Assembly (NCBI GenBank): GCA_030526005.1
Contig: JAUNDP010000011.1
Location: forward strand, 1 to 64,000
Length of the DNA: 64,000 bases
Source of the DNA: Eubacteriales bacterium
GTDB lineage: Bacteria > Bacillota > Clostridia > Lachnospirales > Lachnospiraceae
Reading direction: 5' to 3'
In this document: one piece after another, positions 1 through 8,847 of the stretch
Position numbering within the stretch: position 1 is the stretch's first letter
How the letters are laid out: every line of letters begins with the position of its first letter
The notes under the pieces: model-generated
What the model was told of the DNA's origin: nothing
Databases searched by the model: none
What the model saw: only the letters and a program-made list of their open reading frames with translations
Program-made: the position numbers and the translations under genes

Positions 1-78
1 AGACCACAGGGCGACCGAAACCAGGGCGGCAGACCGCAGGGTGACCGCTATCAGGGCAACAGACCACAGAATGGACAG
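1..78 (+). repeat. 30-bp in-frame tandem repeat in infB
   Basis: Bases 1-30 and 31-60 are near copies encoding [10 protein letters not shown] and [10 protein letters not shown]; 61-78 is a partial third copy encoding RPQNGQ. The array continues off the left edge. It lies in the variable, probably disordered N-terminal region of IF-2, and its length may differ between strains. Confidence 0.8.
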
Positions 79-2085
79 GGAAGATCAATCGCAATTCCAA
101 AAGCTCCTGTTGTGGAAGATCGTCCAATTACAAAAGAGTCCAGAATGAAAAATGACAGAGAAAAACGGTATGATAAAGAAAAAGAACGCGAGCGTGACCG
201 TGAAAAAGAAAGAGGATTCAAACGTCCGAATAACGGACGTTCCAATGGAAAGAACAATTTAAAAACAGGTGGAAAGACTGCTCCAAAACAGAACAAACCA
301 GCGCCGCAGCCACCTGTTGAAAAGGAAGAGACAATTAAAACAATCATCCTTCCGGAAAGCCTGACAATAAAAGAACTGGCTGATAAAATGAAAATTCAGC
401 CGTCAGCTATCGTGAAGAAACTGTTCTTAGAAGGTGTGATGGTAACAGTAAATCAGGAGATTGACTATGAAAAAGCAGAAGAGATTGCATTAGATTTCAA
501 CTGCATTGCAGAACCGGAAGAAAAAATCAATGTACTGGAAGAACTGTTAAAAGATGAGGAAGATGATGAAAAATCTCTTGTTTCAAGACCACCGGTTGTC
601 TGTGTTATGGGTCATGTTGACCATGGTAAAACATCTCTGCTGGATGCGATCCGAGATACGCATGTGATTGATAAGGAAGCTGGCGGTATCACACAGCATA
701 TCGGTGCATATGTAGTATCGATTGACGGTCAGAAAATTACATTTTTGGATACTCCTGGACATGAAGCATTCACAGCAATGCGTATGAGAGGGGCTAATGC
801 CACAGATATTGCAATCTTAGTGGTAGCTGCAGACGACGGTGTGATGCCTCAGACAGTAGAAGCCATCAATCATGCAAAGGCAGCTGGAATTGAGATTATT
901 GTGGCAGTCAATAAGATTGATAAGCCAAGCGCAAATGTGGAACGAGTAAAACAGGAATTATCGGAATATAATCTGATTCCGGAAGACTGGGGCGGAAGCA
1001 CGGTATTTGTTCCGGTATCTGCAAAGACACAGGAAGGAATTGATCAGCTGTTAGAGATGGTTCTGCTGACAGCAGAAGTAAGCGAGCTGAAAGCAAATCC
1101 AAAGAGAAGAGCGCGCGGCCTTGTCATTGAAGCACAGCTTGACAAAGGAAAAGGACCAGTTGCAACTGTCCTTGTTCAGAAGGGAACACTTCATATTGGA
1201 GATCCGATTGCAGCCGGTTCCTGTTATGGAAAAGTGCGTGCGATGATGGATCATAATGGAAGAAGAGTCAAAGAAGCAGGTCCTTCCACACCGGTGGAAA
1301 TTTTAGGACTGAGCGATGTGCCGAATGCCGGAGAAATCTTTGTCTCACCGGAAAATGAGAAAGAAGCGAGAAACTTTGCTGAGACATTTATCAGTGAAGG
1401 ACGTGAAAGAATGCTGGAAGAGACAAAGTCCAAGATGTCTCTTGATGATCTGTTCAGTCAGATTCAGGCAGGAAACTTAAAAGAATTGAATATTATTGTA
1501 AAAGCAGACGTACAAGGTTCTGTGGAAGCAGTAAAACAGAGTCTTTTGAAACTGTCAAATGAAGAAGTTGTAGTTAAAATTATTCATGGCGGAGTTGGTG
1601 CAGTGACAGAGTCAGATGTCAGCCTTGCTTCTGCATCAAATGCGATCATCATCGGATTTAATGTAAGACCGGATGTGATGGCAAAAGCAACAGCGGAAAG
1701 AGAAGGCGTTGATGTCAGACTGTATCGCGTCATCTATGATGCAATCGCAGACGTGGAAGCTGCGATGAAAGGTATGCTGGAGCCAATCTACGAAGAAAAA
1801 GTGATTGGTCATGCAGAAGTTCGCCAGATCTTTAAGGCATCCGGCATCGGCAACATCGCTGGATCTTACGTTCTGGACGGTACAATCCAGAGAGGATGTA
1901 AAGTCCGCATCACAAGAGAAAAAGATCTGATCTTTGAAGGTCCTCTTGCTTCTCTGAAGAGAGGAAAAGATGATGCCAAAGAGGTCAGAAGCGGATTTGA
2001 ATGTGGTATGGTATTTGAGAAATTTAATGATATTAAGGAATTTGACCAGGTAGAAGCTTATATCATGGTAGAAGTTCCAAGATAG
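1..2085 (+). CDS. infB: Translation initiation factor IF-2, 5' truncated
   Basis: IF-2 is the GTPase that brings fMet-tRNA to the 30S subunit and promotes subunit joining. The frame is open from base 1, so the true start lies upstream and the GTG at 112 is internal. The visible part begins with Arg/Gln/Gly-rich decamer repeats and a highly charged Lys/Arg/Glu segment, typical of the variable IF-2 N-terminus. A small IF2-N domain follows (around 350-520), then the GTPase with G1 GHVDHGKT (near 609-632), G3 DTPGHEAF, G4 NKID and G5 SAK. The C-terminal beta-barrel and fMet-tRNA binding domains complete it. It heads the infB-rbfA-nrnA-truB-ribF run, with rbfA starting 16 bases after its stop. Identification is certain. 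Confidence 0.98.
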   Translation, partial: RPQGDRNQGGRPQGDRYQGNRPQNGQGRSIAIPKAPVVEDRPITKESRMKNDREKRYDKEKERERDREKERGFKRPNNGRSNGKNNLKTGGKTAPKQNKPAPQPPVEKEETIKTIILPESLTIKELADKMKIQPSAIVKKLFLEGVMVTVNQEIDYEKAEEIALDFNCIAEPEEKINVLEELLKDEEDDEKSLVSRPPVVCVMGHVDHGKTSLLDAIRDTHVIDKEAGGITQHIGAYVVSIDGQKITFLDTPGHEAFTAMRMRGANATDIAILVVAADDGVMPQTVEAINHAKAAGIEIIVAVNKIDKPSANVERVKQELSEYNLIPEDWGGSTVFVPVSAKTQEGIDQLLEMVLLTAEVSELKANPKRRARGLVIEAQLDKGKGPVATVLVQKGTLHIGDPIAAGSCYGKVRAMMDHNGRRVKEAGPSTPVEILGLSDVPNAGEIFVSPENEKEARNFAETFISEGRERMLEETKSKMSLDDLFSQIQAGNLKELNIIVKADVQGSVEAVKQSLLKLSNEEVVVKIIHGGVGAVTESDVSLASASNAIIIGFNVRPDVMAKATAEREGVDVRLYRVIYDAIADVEAAMKGMLEPIYEEKVIGHAEVRQIFKASGIGNIAGSYVLDGTIQRGCKVRITREKDLIFEGPLASLKRGKDDAKEVRSGFECGMVFEKFNDIKEFDQVEAYIMVEVPR

Positions 2086-2101
2086 AAAATGAGGTAGATC
2101 A

Positions 2102-2488
2102 ATGAGAAAAAACAGCATTAAAAATACCCGTATCAATGGTGAAGTAATGCGCGAATTATCCATGATTATCCGGGGGGAAATCAAAGATCCCAGAATCCAT
2201 CCGATGACTTCGGTGGTATCTGTGGAAGTAGCACCTGATTTAAAAACATGCAAAGCGTATATCAGTGTTCTGGGGGACAAAGAGGCACAGGAGAATACGA
2301 TTGCCGGATTAAAAAGTGCAGAGGGATATATTCGCAGACAGCTTGCAAAAAATATCAATTTGCGCAATACGCCGGAGATCCGTTTTATTCTGGATCAGTC
2401 GATTGAATACGGTGTAGCAATGTCAAAACTGATTGACGATGTAAATAAAAATGTGCCATCACAGGAAAAGGATGATGAAAATGAATAA
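2102..2488 (+). CDS. rbfA: Ribosome-binding factor A
   Basis: RbfA is a small KH-fold protein that binds the 30S subunit during 16S rRNA maturation and is important for cold adaptation. The 128-residue product has the family's usual length and motifs: an N-terminal R-I-N-x-E helix, a central KDPR-I-H (here IKDPRIHPM) stretch and the LR-x-T-PEI-x-F segment (LRNTPEIRF). A GAGGT-type ribosome site precedes the ATG. It lies between infB and nrnA, as is usual in Firmicutes, and its last codons overlap the nrnA start. Confidence 0.96.
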   Translation: MRKNSIKNTRINGEVMRELSMIIRGEIKDPRIHPMTSVVSVEVAPDLKTCKAYISVLGDKEAQENTIAGLKSAEGYIRRQLAKNINLRNTPEIRFILDQSIEYGVAMSKLIDDVNKNVPSQEKDDENE

Positions 2489-3449
2489 AATCGGACCGGA
2501 ATTGGAAGGCGTTTTTACCGTTGCGATTGCTGGTCATATCCGTCCTGACGGTGACTGTGTAGGTTCCTGCCTGGGGATGTACCAGTATCTCACGGAGAAT
2601 TTCCAGCATCTGAAAGAAGTAACGGTTTATCTGGAAGAGATCGGGGATTGTTATCAGTTCTTAAAAGGTGCAGACAAAGTCTGCACCTCCTATGACAGGG
2701 AAATATCATATGATCTTTTTATTGCATTGGACTGTGGAGATAAGGAAAGGCTGGGTAAAGCAAAGAAATACTTTGATACAGCAAAAAAGACGATCTCCAT
2801 TGATCATCATATCAGCAACTGCGGATATGCTCAGATCAATCACGTTGTACCAGATGCAAGCTCTACATCGGAACTCGTTTTCGATGTGATTGATCAACAG
2901 AAGATAACAAAAGAGATCGCTGAGGCGCTGTATATGGGCATCGCTCATGATACAGGCGTATTTCAGTATAGCTGTACTTCGCCAAAAACGATGCGCATTG
3001 CTGCGCAGCTGATGGAAAAAGGGATTTCTTTCAGTCAGATTTTGGATGAGACATTCTATTCCAAAACATATATACAGAAACAGATTCTGGGAAGAGCGCT
3101 TCTGGAGAGTATGCTGCTTTTGGAAGGAAAATGTATTGTCAGCGTCATTCATCAGAAAGAATTTGATTTCTACAATGTAAAACCAAGTGATCTGGAAGGA
3201 ATTGTCAGTCAACTGAGAACAACAAAAGGCGTAGAAGTTGCTATTTTTATGTATCAAAATGATATTCAGCAGTACAGAGTCAGTATGCGGTCAAACGGCA
3301 AAGTAGATGTAAATCAGATTGCATCCTATTTTGGAGGAGGCGGTCATAGAATGGCAGCAGGATGCACGATGCAGGGTTCCATGTATGACGTTATCAACAA
3401 TCTGACAGGACATATTGAGAGACAGCTGAATCAGGAGAATGAAAAGTGA
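2481..3449 (+). CDS. nrnA: DHH-family oligoribonuclease/pAp phosphatase (NrnA type)
   Basis: NrnA-type enzymes degrade short oligoribonucleotides and dephosphorylate 3'-phosphoadenosine 5'-phosphate in the cytosol. The protein shows the DHH domain metal motifs in order: RPDGDCVGS near residue 20, ALDCGD near 85 and the signature IDHHISN near 110. The C-terminal DHHA1 domain carries GGGGHRMAAGC. I place the start at 2481 (MNKIGPE), about nine bases after an AGGAAAAGG site, giving 322 residues. Upstream in-frame starts at 2451 and 2472 are less well spaced. It overlaps rbfA by 8 bp and its TGA overlaps the truB GTG, which indicates translational coupling. Confidence 0.93.
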   Translation: MNKIGPELEGVFTVAIAGHIRPDGDCVGSCLGMYQYLTENFQHLKEVTVYLEEIGDCYQFLKGADKVCTSYDREISYDLFIALDCGDKERLGKAKKYFDTAKKTISIDHHISNCGYAQINHVVPDASSTSELVFDVIDQQKITKEIAEALYMGIAHDTGVFQYSCTSPKTMRIAAQLMEKGISFSQILDETFYSKTYIQKQILGRALLESMLLLEGKCIVSVIHQKEFDFYNVKPSDLEGIVSQLRTTKGVEVAIFMYQNDIQQYRVSMRSNGKVDVNQIASYFGGGGHRMAAGCTMQGSMYDVINNLTGHIERQLNQENEK

Positions 3450-4351
3450 TTCACGGAGTAATTAATATTTATAAAGAAAAAGGATATACTTCTCATGATG
3501 TCGTGGCAAAATTGCGCGGGATACTGAAACAGAAAAAAATCGGCCATACGGGGACGCTTGATCCGGATGCGGAAGGAGTGCTTCCTGTGTGTCTTGGAAG
3601 AGCTACAAAGTTGTGTGATCTTTTAACCGATAAAGATAAGACATACCGCGCCGTTATGCTTTTGGGAACAGTAACCGATACGCAGGATACATCAGGAACT
3701 GTTTTGCAGGAGAAAGAAGTCTGTGTCTCTGAAAAAGAAGTACAGGAAGCAATTCAGTCGTTTGAAGACACATACGATCAGATTCCTCCCATGTACTCCG
3801 CACTGAAAGTAAATGGGAAAAGACTGTATGAGCTTGCCAGAGAAGGAAAAGAAGTGGAGAGAAAGCCGCGTCCTGTGACAATTTTTGAGATAAAGACAGA
3901 GCGCATAGAGCTTCCGAGAGTGACGATGACTGTGAAATGCTCCAAGGGGACGTACATTCGCACATTATGCCATGATATCGGAGAAAAACTGGGCTGCGGG
4001 GCCTGTATGGAGCAGCTGACTAGGACGAAAGCAGGACGTTTTTCCATAGAGGAGAGTTTTAAAATTTCCGAAGTGGAACAAAAAATGCGGGAAGGAACTA
4101 TAGATGAGATCCTCACAGCAGTAGATCAGATGTTTTTGAACTGTCGCAAAGTCACGGCAGGACAGGAATACCAGAAACTGTTAGAAAATGGAAACCCTTT
4201 TGCGATGGGATGCCAAGAAGGGGAGGAAGATTTTCAGGATCAAGAGCAGATTCGCGTCTATAATGAGAATGGCGTTTTTTATGGAATCTATCGTTTTGAA
4301 AAAGAAAGAAACGGGTTTTGGCCTGTAAAAATATTCTTTGAACGCGGATAG
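3446..4351 (+). CDS. truB: tRNA pseudouridine-55 synthase
   Basis: TruB converts U55 in the T-loop of nearly all tRNAs to pseudouridine. The start MIHGVINIYKEKGYTSHD matches the family N-terminus, and GHTGTLDPDAEGVLP carries the catalytic Asp. The later motifs KCSKGTYIRTLCHDIG and the C-terminal PUA-like extension are present. The start is GTG, overlapping the nrnA stop by 4 bp (GTGA), with an AGGAG site upstream. Its 301 residues are the usual length. Confidence 0.97.
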   Translation: MIHGVINIYKEKGYTSHDVVAKLRGILKQKKIGHTGTLDPDAEGVLPVCLGRATKLCDLLTDKDKTYRAVMLLGTVTDTQDTSGTVLQEKEVCVSEKEVQEAIQSFEDTYDQIPPMYSALKVNGKRLYELAREGKEVERKPRPVTIFEIKTERIELPRVTMTVKCSKGTYIRTLCHDIGEKLGCGACMEQLTRTKAGRFSIEESFKISEVEQKMREGTIDEILTAVDQMFLNCRKVTAGQEYQKLLENGNPFAMGCQEGEEDFQDQEQIRVYNENGVFYGIYRFEKERNGFWPVKIFFERG

Positions 4352-4382
4352 ATAACTATTTGCGGGACAGATGGAGGAGAAC

Positions 4383-5279
4383 ATGAAGTACATTCAGGGA
4401 ACGACAGAATTTTTGGTTCAGGAAGATACAGCAGTGACGCTTGGAAAATTTGATGGAGTACACAGAGGACATCAAAAATTGATTCAGCGGATTCAGGATT
4501 TGAAGAAAAATGGTCTGAACAGTGTGGTCTTTACAATGAATCCAGGAAAAAAAACATTGTTGCTGACAGAAGAAGAGCAGAAGGAAATCCTTACAAGGCA
4601 AGGTGTGGACTATGTCGTTCGATGCCCGTTTATTCCGCAGATTTCTCATATGAAGCCAGAAGAGTTTATTGACCAAATTTTAATCAGACAGTTACATGCC
4701 AAACAGATTGTGGTCGGACCAGATTTTCGTTTTGGATATCAGAGGCAGGGGGACTGCAGATTGCTGGAGCAGCTACAGGGACGATACGGTTACCGTCTGG
4801 TGGTGGAAAAGAAGGAATACAGAGGGGAGAGAGAAATCAGCAGTACCTATATAAAAGAAGCACTATGTGCCGGTGATATAGAACTGACAAATGAACTGCT
4901 GGGATACCCATTTCCAATTATTGGCGAGGTAAAACATGGCAGGAGAATTGGAAGAACACTGGGTATACCGACAATGAATCTGATTCCTTCTGAAGAGAAA
5001 ATGCTTCCTCCGAACGGCGTCTACATTTCAAAGACCGTGATTGATGAAAAAACATATCCGGGAATCACAAATATTGGGGTAAAACCCACTGTGGGCGGCA
5101 CCTCATTTCGGGGAGCAGAAACGTATTTGTTTGATTTTGAACAGGATTTATATGGAAAACGAATTGAAATTCAGCTTTGCAGATACGTCCGTCCCGAAAA
5201 AAAATTTTGTTCTCTTGAAGAATTGAAAGAGAGAATGAAAATAGATATTTCTGTGGGAAAGGGGTATTTTGATGAATAA
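4383..5279 (+). CDS. ribF: Bifunctional riboflavin kinase/FAD synthetase
   Basis: RibF phosphorylates riboflavin to FMN and adenylylates FMN to FAD. The N-terminal nucleotidyltransferase half has ALGKFDGVHRGHQ-like residues (TLGKFDGVHRGHQKL) and GPDFRFGY. The C-terminal flavokinase half has GRRIGRTLGIPTMN and the PNGVY and GITNIGVKPTV motifs. I chose ATG 4383, about five bases after GGAGGAG, over the in-frame ATG at 4371 that lies inside that ribosome site. This gives 298 residues. Its stop overlaps the next gene by 8 bp. Position next to truB is the standard bacterial order. Confidence 0.96.
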   Translation: MKYIQGTTEFLVQEDTAVTLGKFDGVHRGHQKLIQRIQDLKKNGLNSVVFTMNPGKKTLLLTEEEQKEILTRQGVDYVVRCPFIPQISHMKPEEFIDQILIRQLHAKQIVVGPDFRFGYQRQGDCRLLEQLQGRYGYRLVVEKKEYRGEREISSTYIKEALCAGDIELTNELLGYPFPIIGEVKHGRRIGRTLGIPTMNLIPSEEKMLPPNGVYISKTVIDEKTYPGITNIGVKPTVGGTSFRGAETYLFDFEQDLYGKRIEIQLCRYVRPEKKFCSLEELKERMKIDISVGKGYFDE

Positions 5280-5712
5280 TATTATGTGGATTGTCTGCGT
5301 GACATTTATTATTATCGGAGCGCTGCTTTTAGTAGCAGGCTTTGTCTGCCGTAATTATTGTCAGATGAAAGAAGAATATAAAGGTCACACTACCGGGATC
5401 GTGGAGGCACTTATCCCGGATATGCCGGATGAAGAAGGAATCCGACGGGGCGTCCACGATTATTATTATCCCCTGATTGCCTTTTATGCAGAAGGGTTAC
5501 TGTATAAACAGAAATATCCAAAGGGCAACAATCCGGCGGACTATTCTGTCAATCAGATTGTAGAGATTGCGTATGATGTAGAGAAACCGGAGCATTTTAA
5601 GATTGCTGAGAGCAATTCCATACAGAAAATGTCTCAGATTCTGTATTATTTGGGAATGGGATTCTGCATTTTGGCAATCCTGACATTCTTTCTTTTTTAT
5701 TTTTTGCGGTGA
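5272..5712 (+). CDS. Small membrane protein, DUF3592-like
   Basis: Function unknown. The 146-residue product has one membrane helix at residues 4-26 and a second at the C-terminus (about 122-144). Between them is an extracytoplasmic or cytoplasmic domain with a HDYYYPLIAFYAEG segment and a V-x-I-x-YD-x-x-x-P-E pattern. That pattern (helix, beta domain with 'YYP...F', helix) resembles DUF3592 proteins. I start at ATG 5272 rather than the TTG at 5269, because GGGAAAGGGG lies about eight bases before it. It is translationally coupled to ribF (8-bp overlap) but has no obvious link to flavin synthesis. Confidence 0.75.
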   Translation: MNNIMWIVCVTFIIIGALLLVAGFVCRNYCQMKEEYKGHTTGIVEALIPDMPDEEGIRRGVHDYYYPLIAFYAEGLLYKQKYPKGNNPADYSVNQIVEIAYDVEKPEHFKIAESNSIQKMSQILYYLGMGFCILAILTFFLFYFLR

Positions 5713-5766
5713 TATAAAAAAGCTGAAACAGAAAAGAAGAGCTGTCTGGAATATGAAAATTACAGC

Positions 5767-5795
5767 TTTACATAGAGAGAAAAATATGTTATAGT
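5767..5795 (+). promoter_or_regulatory. Sigma-A promoter of rpsO
   Basis: TTTACA at 5767-5772, a 17-bp spacer and TATAGT at 5790-5795. It lies about 90 bases before the rpsO ATG, leaving an untranslated leader. Confidence 0.8.
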
Positions 5796-5811
5796 AATGC
5801 AGTATGAGTCA

Positions 5812-5860
5812 GCCGATATTCAGAAATGCGGACACTCCGACCTATTTCTTAGTATCAGGC
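5812..5860 (+). promoter_or_regulatory. Folded rpsO leader, possible S15 autoregulatory site
   Basis: The leader can fold with GCCGATA (5812-5818) pairing to TATCAGGC (5853-5860, one bulge), enclosing a hairpin CGGA-CAC-TCCG (5829-5839). Ribosomal protein S15 is known to repress its own mRNA through leader structures in several bacteria. That this leader does so is inference from its position and foldability. Confidence 0.4.
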
Positions 5861-5886
5861 GGTTAAAATAATAGGAGGAATAAAAA

Positions 5887-6153
5887 ATGATTTCTAAAGA
5901 AAAGAAAACAGCGATTATCAATGAGTATGGCAGAAAGCCAGGAGATACAGGTTCACCGGAAGTTCAGATTGCAATTCTGACAGCAAGAATTCAGGAGCTG
6001 ACAGAGCACCTGAAAGATAACCAGAAAGATCATCACTCCAGAAGAGGTCTTCTGAAAATGGTAGGTCAGAGAAGAGGTTTACTTGCTTATTTAAAGAAAA
6101 CTGATCTTGAAGGATACCGTGCTTTGATTGCAAAATTAGGAATCAGAAAGTAG
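5887..6153 (+). CDS. rpsO: 30S ribosomal protein S15
   Basis: S15 binds 16S rRNA in the central domain and helps nucleate the platform of the 30S subunit. The 88-residue product carries the family signature [15 protein letters not shown] followed by [29 protein letters not shown] lies about eight bases before the ATG. It has its own promoter and terminator and is followed by pnp, the common bacterial arrangement. Confidence 0.99.
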   Translation: MISKEKKTAIINEYGRKPGDTGSPEVQIAILTARIQELTEHLKDNQKDHHSRRGLLKMVGQRRGLLAYLKKTDLEGYRALIAKLGIRK

Positions 6154-6165
6154 TTTGAACAAAAA

Positions 6166-6194
6166 GGGACGGATTTATCCGTCCCTGTATTTTT
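6166..6194 (+). terminator. Rho-independent terminator after rpsO
   Basis: GGGACGGA (6166-6173), loop TTTA, TCCGTCCC (6178-6185), then a T-rich tail to 6194. Readthrough into pnp is possible. Confidence 0.9.
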
Positions 6195-6213
6195 GTAACC
6201 ATTTATTATAAGA

Positions 6214-6294
6214 TACAGAACGCAATCCCGAGACCACTGAAAAGCAAATCTGAATGACAGGTCTGTTTTTCAGTTGTTTCGGATCGATTCTGTA
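6214..6294 (+). promoter_or_regulatory. Long stem-loop in the pnp leader
   Basis: TACAGAA (6214-6220) pairs with TTCTGTA (6288-6294). Inside are CCGA with TCGG (6279-6282), then ACTGAAAA (6236-6243) with TTTTCAGT (6267-6274), then ATCTG with CAGGT. The stem ends six bases before the pnp ribosome site. In Escherichia coli, PNPase controls its own mRNA through an RNase III-cut leader stem; a similar role here is inference. Confidence 0.5.
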
Positions 6295-6311
6295 TAGAGA
6301 AGGAGAGAAAT

Positions 6312-8402
6312 ATGTATAAAAGTTTTTCAATGGAACTGGCAGGAAGAACACTGACAGTTGACGTAGGAAGAGTGGCTGCACAGGCAAATGGAGCAGCTTT
6401 CATGCACTATGGGGATACTACTGTGCTTTCCACAGCGACCGCATCAGATAAACCGAGAGAAGGAATTGATTTCTTCCCACTGAGTGTGGAATATGAGGAA
6501 AAATTATATGCAGTAGGAAAGATTCCAGGTGGATTTAACAAGAGAGAGGGAAAAGCATCTGAAAATGCAATTTTAACTTCCCGTGTAATTGACAGACCGA
6601 TGAGACCGCTGTTTCCGAAGGATTACAGAAATGATGTGACATTAAACAATCTTGTTATGTCCGTAGATCCTGACTGCAGTCCTGAGCTGACCGCAATGCT
6701 TGGTTCTGCCATTGCGACGGCGGTCTCAGATATCCCATTTGACGGTCCGACATCCAGTACTCAGGTCGGAATGATCAATGGAGAATTTGTATTTAACCCA
6801 ACTGCTGCACAGAAGTCAGCTTCAGATCTGCAGCTGACCGTTGCCTCCACAAGAGACAAAGTGATTATGATTGAAGCGGGAGCAAATGAAATTCCGGAAG
6901 ATAAGATGATTGAAGCAATCTTTGCAGCTCATGAAGTGAATCAGAAAGTGATTCAGTTCATCGATCAGATTGTCGCAGAGTGTGGAAAGAAAAAACATGA
7001 GTATACAAGCTGTGCCGTTCCGGAAGAATTGATGGAAGAGATCAAGAAACTGGTGACACCAGAAGAGATGGAAGTTGCTGTCTTTACCGATGAGAAGCAG
7101 AAAAGAGAAGAAAATATTCGTGAAATAAAAGAAAAACTGGAAGAAGCTTTTGCAGAAAACGAGGAATGGCTTGCTCTTCTGGATGAAGCAATCTATCAGT
7201 ATCAGAAAAAAACAGTGCGTAAGATGATCCTGAAAGATCAGAAACGTCCGGATGGAAGAGAGATCAGACAGATTCGTCCTCTGGCGGCAGAAGTAGATCT
7301 GATTCCAAGAGTACATGGATCTGCAATGTTTACAAGAGGACAGACTCAGATCTGTACAGTGACAACATTGGCGCCTCTGTCAGAAGCACAGAAAATTGAC
7401 GGTTTAGATGTGGAAGAGACATCAAAGAGATATATGCATCATTATAATTTCCCATCTTACTCCGTAGGTGAGACAAAACCATCCAGAGGACCGGGAAGAA
7501 GAGAAATCGGCCATGGAGCGCTTGCTGAGAGAGCGCTTGTTCCGGTGCTTCCAACAGAGGAAGAATTTCCATATGCAATCCGTACGGTATCTGAGACATT
7601 TGAATCAAACGGATCAACATCTCAGGCAAGTATCTGCGCATCCAGTATGTCTTTGATGTCTGCCGGCGTACCGATTAAAAAACCGGTTGCAGGCATTTCC
7701 TGCGGTCTGGTGACAGGAGAGACAGACGACGATTATATTGTACTGACAGATATTCAGGGGTTAGAAGATTTCTTTGGAGATATGGACTTTAAAGTAGCTG
7801 GAACACGCGATGGAATTACAGCGATTCAGATGGATATCAAAATTCATGGTCTGACACGTCAGATTATTGAGGAAGCGATTGCGCGTACAAGAGAAGCAAG
7901 AATGTATATCCTGGATCATGTCATGGCTCCTGTGATTGACCAGCCAAGAGATCATGTAGGCAAATATGCTCCAAAGATTATCCAGATTCAGATTGATCCG
8001 CAGAAAATTGGAGATGTAGTTGGACAGCGCGGAAAGACGATCAATGCGATCATTGATGAGACGGGTGTAAAGATTGATATCACAGACGACGGATCTGTAT
8101 CAATCTGCGGAATTGACCAGGCTTCTATGGAAAAAGCTGCAGAGCTGATCCGCATTATCGTAACTGATTTTGAAGAGGGACAGATTTACAGCGGAAAAGT
8201 AATCAATATTAAGGAATTTGGTGCATTCTTAGAGTTCGCTCCGGGAAAAGAAGGTATGGTTCATATTTCTAAAATTTCCAAAGAAAGAATCAACCGTGTA
8301 GAAGATGTTCTCACATTAGGAGATCGCGTAAAAGTTGTATGCCTCGGAAAAGACAAGTTAGGACGCATCAGCTTCAGCATGAAAGATGTAGAGAATAAAT
8401 AA
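6312..8402 (+). CDS. pnp: Polyribonucleotide nucleotidyltransferase (PNPase)
   Basis: PNPase is the phosphorolytic 3'-5' exoribonuclease of mRNA decay and a degradosome component. The 696-residue product has two RNase PH domains separated by an all-alpha linker. The second PH core includes FTRGQTQ, GPGRREIGHGALAERAL and SNGSTSQASICASSMSLM. It ends with a KH domain (IGDVVGQRGKTINAIIDETG, near residue 560) and an S1 domain (IYSGKVINIKEFGAFLEF). AGGAGAG precedes the ATG by about five bases. It follows rpsO and has a long leader stem that may mediate autoregulation. Confidence 0.99.
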   Translation: MYKSFSMELAGRTLTVDVGRVAAQANGAAFMHYGDTTVLSTATASDKPREGIDFFPLSVEYEEKLYAVGKIPGGFNKREGKASENAILTSRVIDRPMRPLFPKDYRNDVTLNNLVMSVDPDCSPELTAMLGSAIATAVSDIPFDGPTSSTQVGMINGEFVFNPTAAQKSASDLQLTVASTRDKVIMIEAGANEIPEDKMIEAIFAAHEVNQKVIQFIDQIVAECGKKKHEYTSCAVPEELMEEIKKLVTPEEMEVAVFTDEKQKREENIREIKEKLEEAFAENEEWLALLDEAIYQYQKKTVRKMILKDQKRPDGREIRQIRPLAAEVDLIPRVHGSAMFTRGQTQICTVTTLAPLSEAQKIDGLDVEETSKRYMHHYNFPSYSVGETKPSRGPGRREIGHGALAERALVPVLPTEEEFPYAIRTVSETFESNGSTSQASICASSMSLMSAGVPIKKPVAGISCGLVTGETDDDYIVLTDIQGLEDFFGDMDFKVAGTRDGITAIQMDIKIHGLTRQIIEEAIARTREARMYILDHVMAPVIDQPRDHVGKYAPKIIQIQIDPQKIGDVVGQRGKTINAIIDETGVKIDITDDGSVSICGIDQASMEKAAELIRIIVTDFEEGQIYSGKVINIKEFGAFLEFAPGKEGMVHISKISKERINRVEDVLTLGDRVKVVCLGKDKLGRISFSMKDVENK

Positions 8403-8428
8403 TTTAATTATATGCAAGACGAATCCTA

Positions 8429-8457
8429 TTGACAAGATATTTGTTTTGTACTATTCT
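8429..8457 (+). promoter_or_regulatory. Promoter of the RNA downstream of pnp
   Basis: TTGACA (8429-8434), a 17-bp spacer and TATTCT (8452-8457). No convincing coding start follows; the transcript would begin near 8464. Confidence 0.6.
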
Positions 8458-8463
8458 AATAAC

Positions 8464-8721
8464 AAATGGTGCAAAAATTAATAATATTTCTGCACATTTT
8501 ATGATTTTATCTGTGAAAAACTCACAGACTATTCTGGAAACATTCTTGAAAAATATGCTGAATATAACGGGACATCGTCAAAGACAGAGCAAGAATGCAG
8601 ACAGAATGCCGATGAAAAGCAATATGTATTGACAGAACATTTGAGACGATGACCTGAATGATCAAAAGATCGGTTCTATCTTGTCTATTACCGTCTCAAG
8701 TAATTGCTTGGGACGGTTTTT
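8464..8721 (+). ncRNA. Candidate structured non-coding RNA between pnp and a lipoprotein gene
   Basis: This 445-base gap holds no convincing gene. A putative transcript of about 255 bases starts after TTGACA/TATTCT. It can form a hairpin GTGCA...TGCAC (about 8469-8494) and TCTGTGA-AAAAC-TCACAGA (8510-8528). A longer stem pairs CATCGTC (8574-8580) with GACGATG (8645-8651). It ends in an intrinsic terminator, CCGTCTCAAG (8691-8700) with CTTGGGACGG (8707-8716) followed by T5. TTGAGACG (8641-8648) is also exactly complementary to CGTCTCAA (8692-8699). It can therefore pair with the 5' arm of the terminator, an attenuator-like choice of folds. I do not recognise a known riboswitch class. It could be a free small RNA or a leader for the next gene. 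Confidence 0.45.
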
Positions 8722-8742
8722 GATATCTGAAAAAAATGAAAA

Positions 8743-8772
8743 TTGAATAAGGATATCAAATTTTGTTAAGAT
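8743..8772 (+). promoter_or_regulatory. Possible promoter of the lipoprotein gene
   Basis: TTGAAT (8743-8748), an 18-bp spacer and TAAGAT (8767-8772), 76 bases before the start codon. The match is only moderate. If real, the lipoprotein does not depend on readthrough of the upstream terminator. Confidence 0.35.
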
Positions 8773-8847
8773 GGATCGCTTATGGTCGAAGCTGTCCGAA
8801 AAAATAAAAGACCAGAAAATCAATTATGTTTTAAGGAGAGGATTAGG

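Noticed and set aside
8429..8632. 67-codon open frame in the RNA region after pnp
   Set aside because: Its start codon lies inside the -35 box of the promoter, and no ribosome site precedes any internal ATG.
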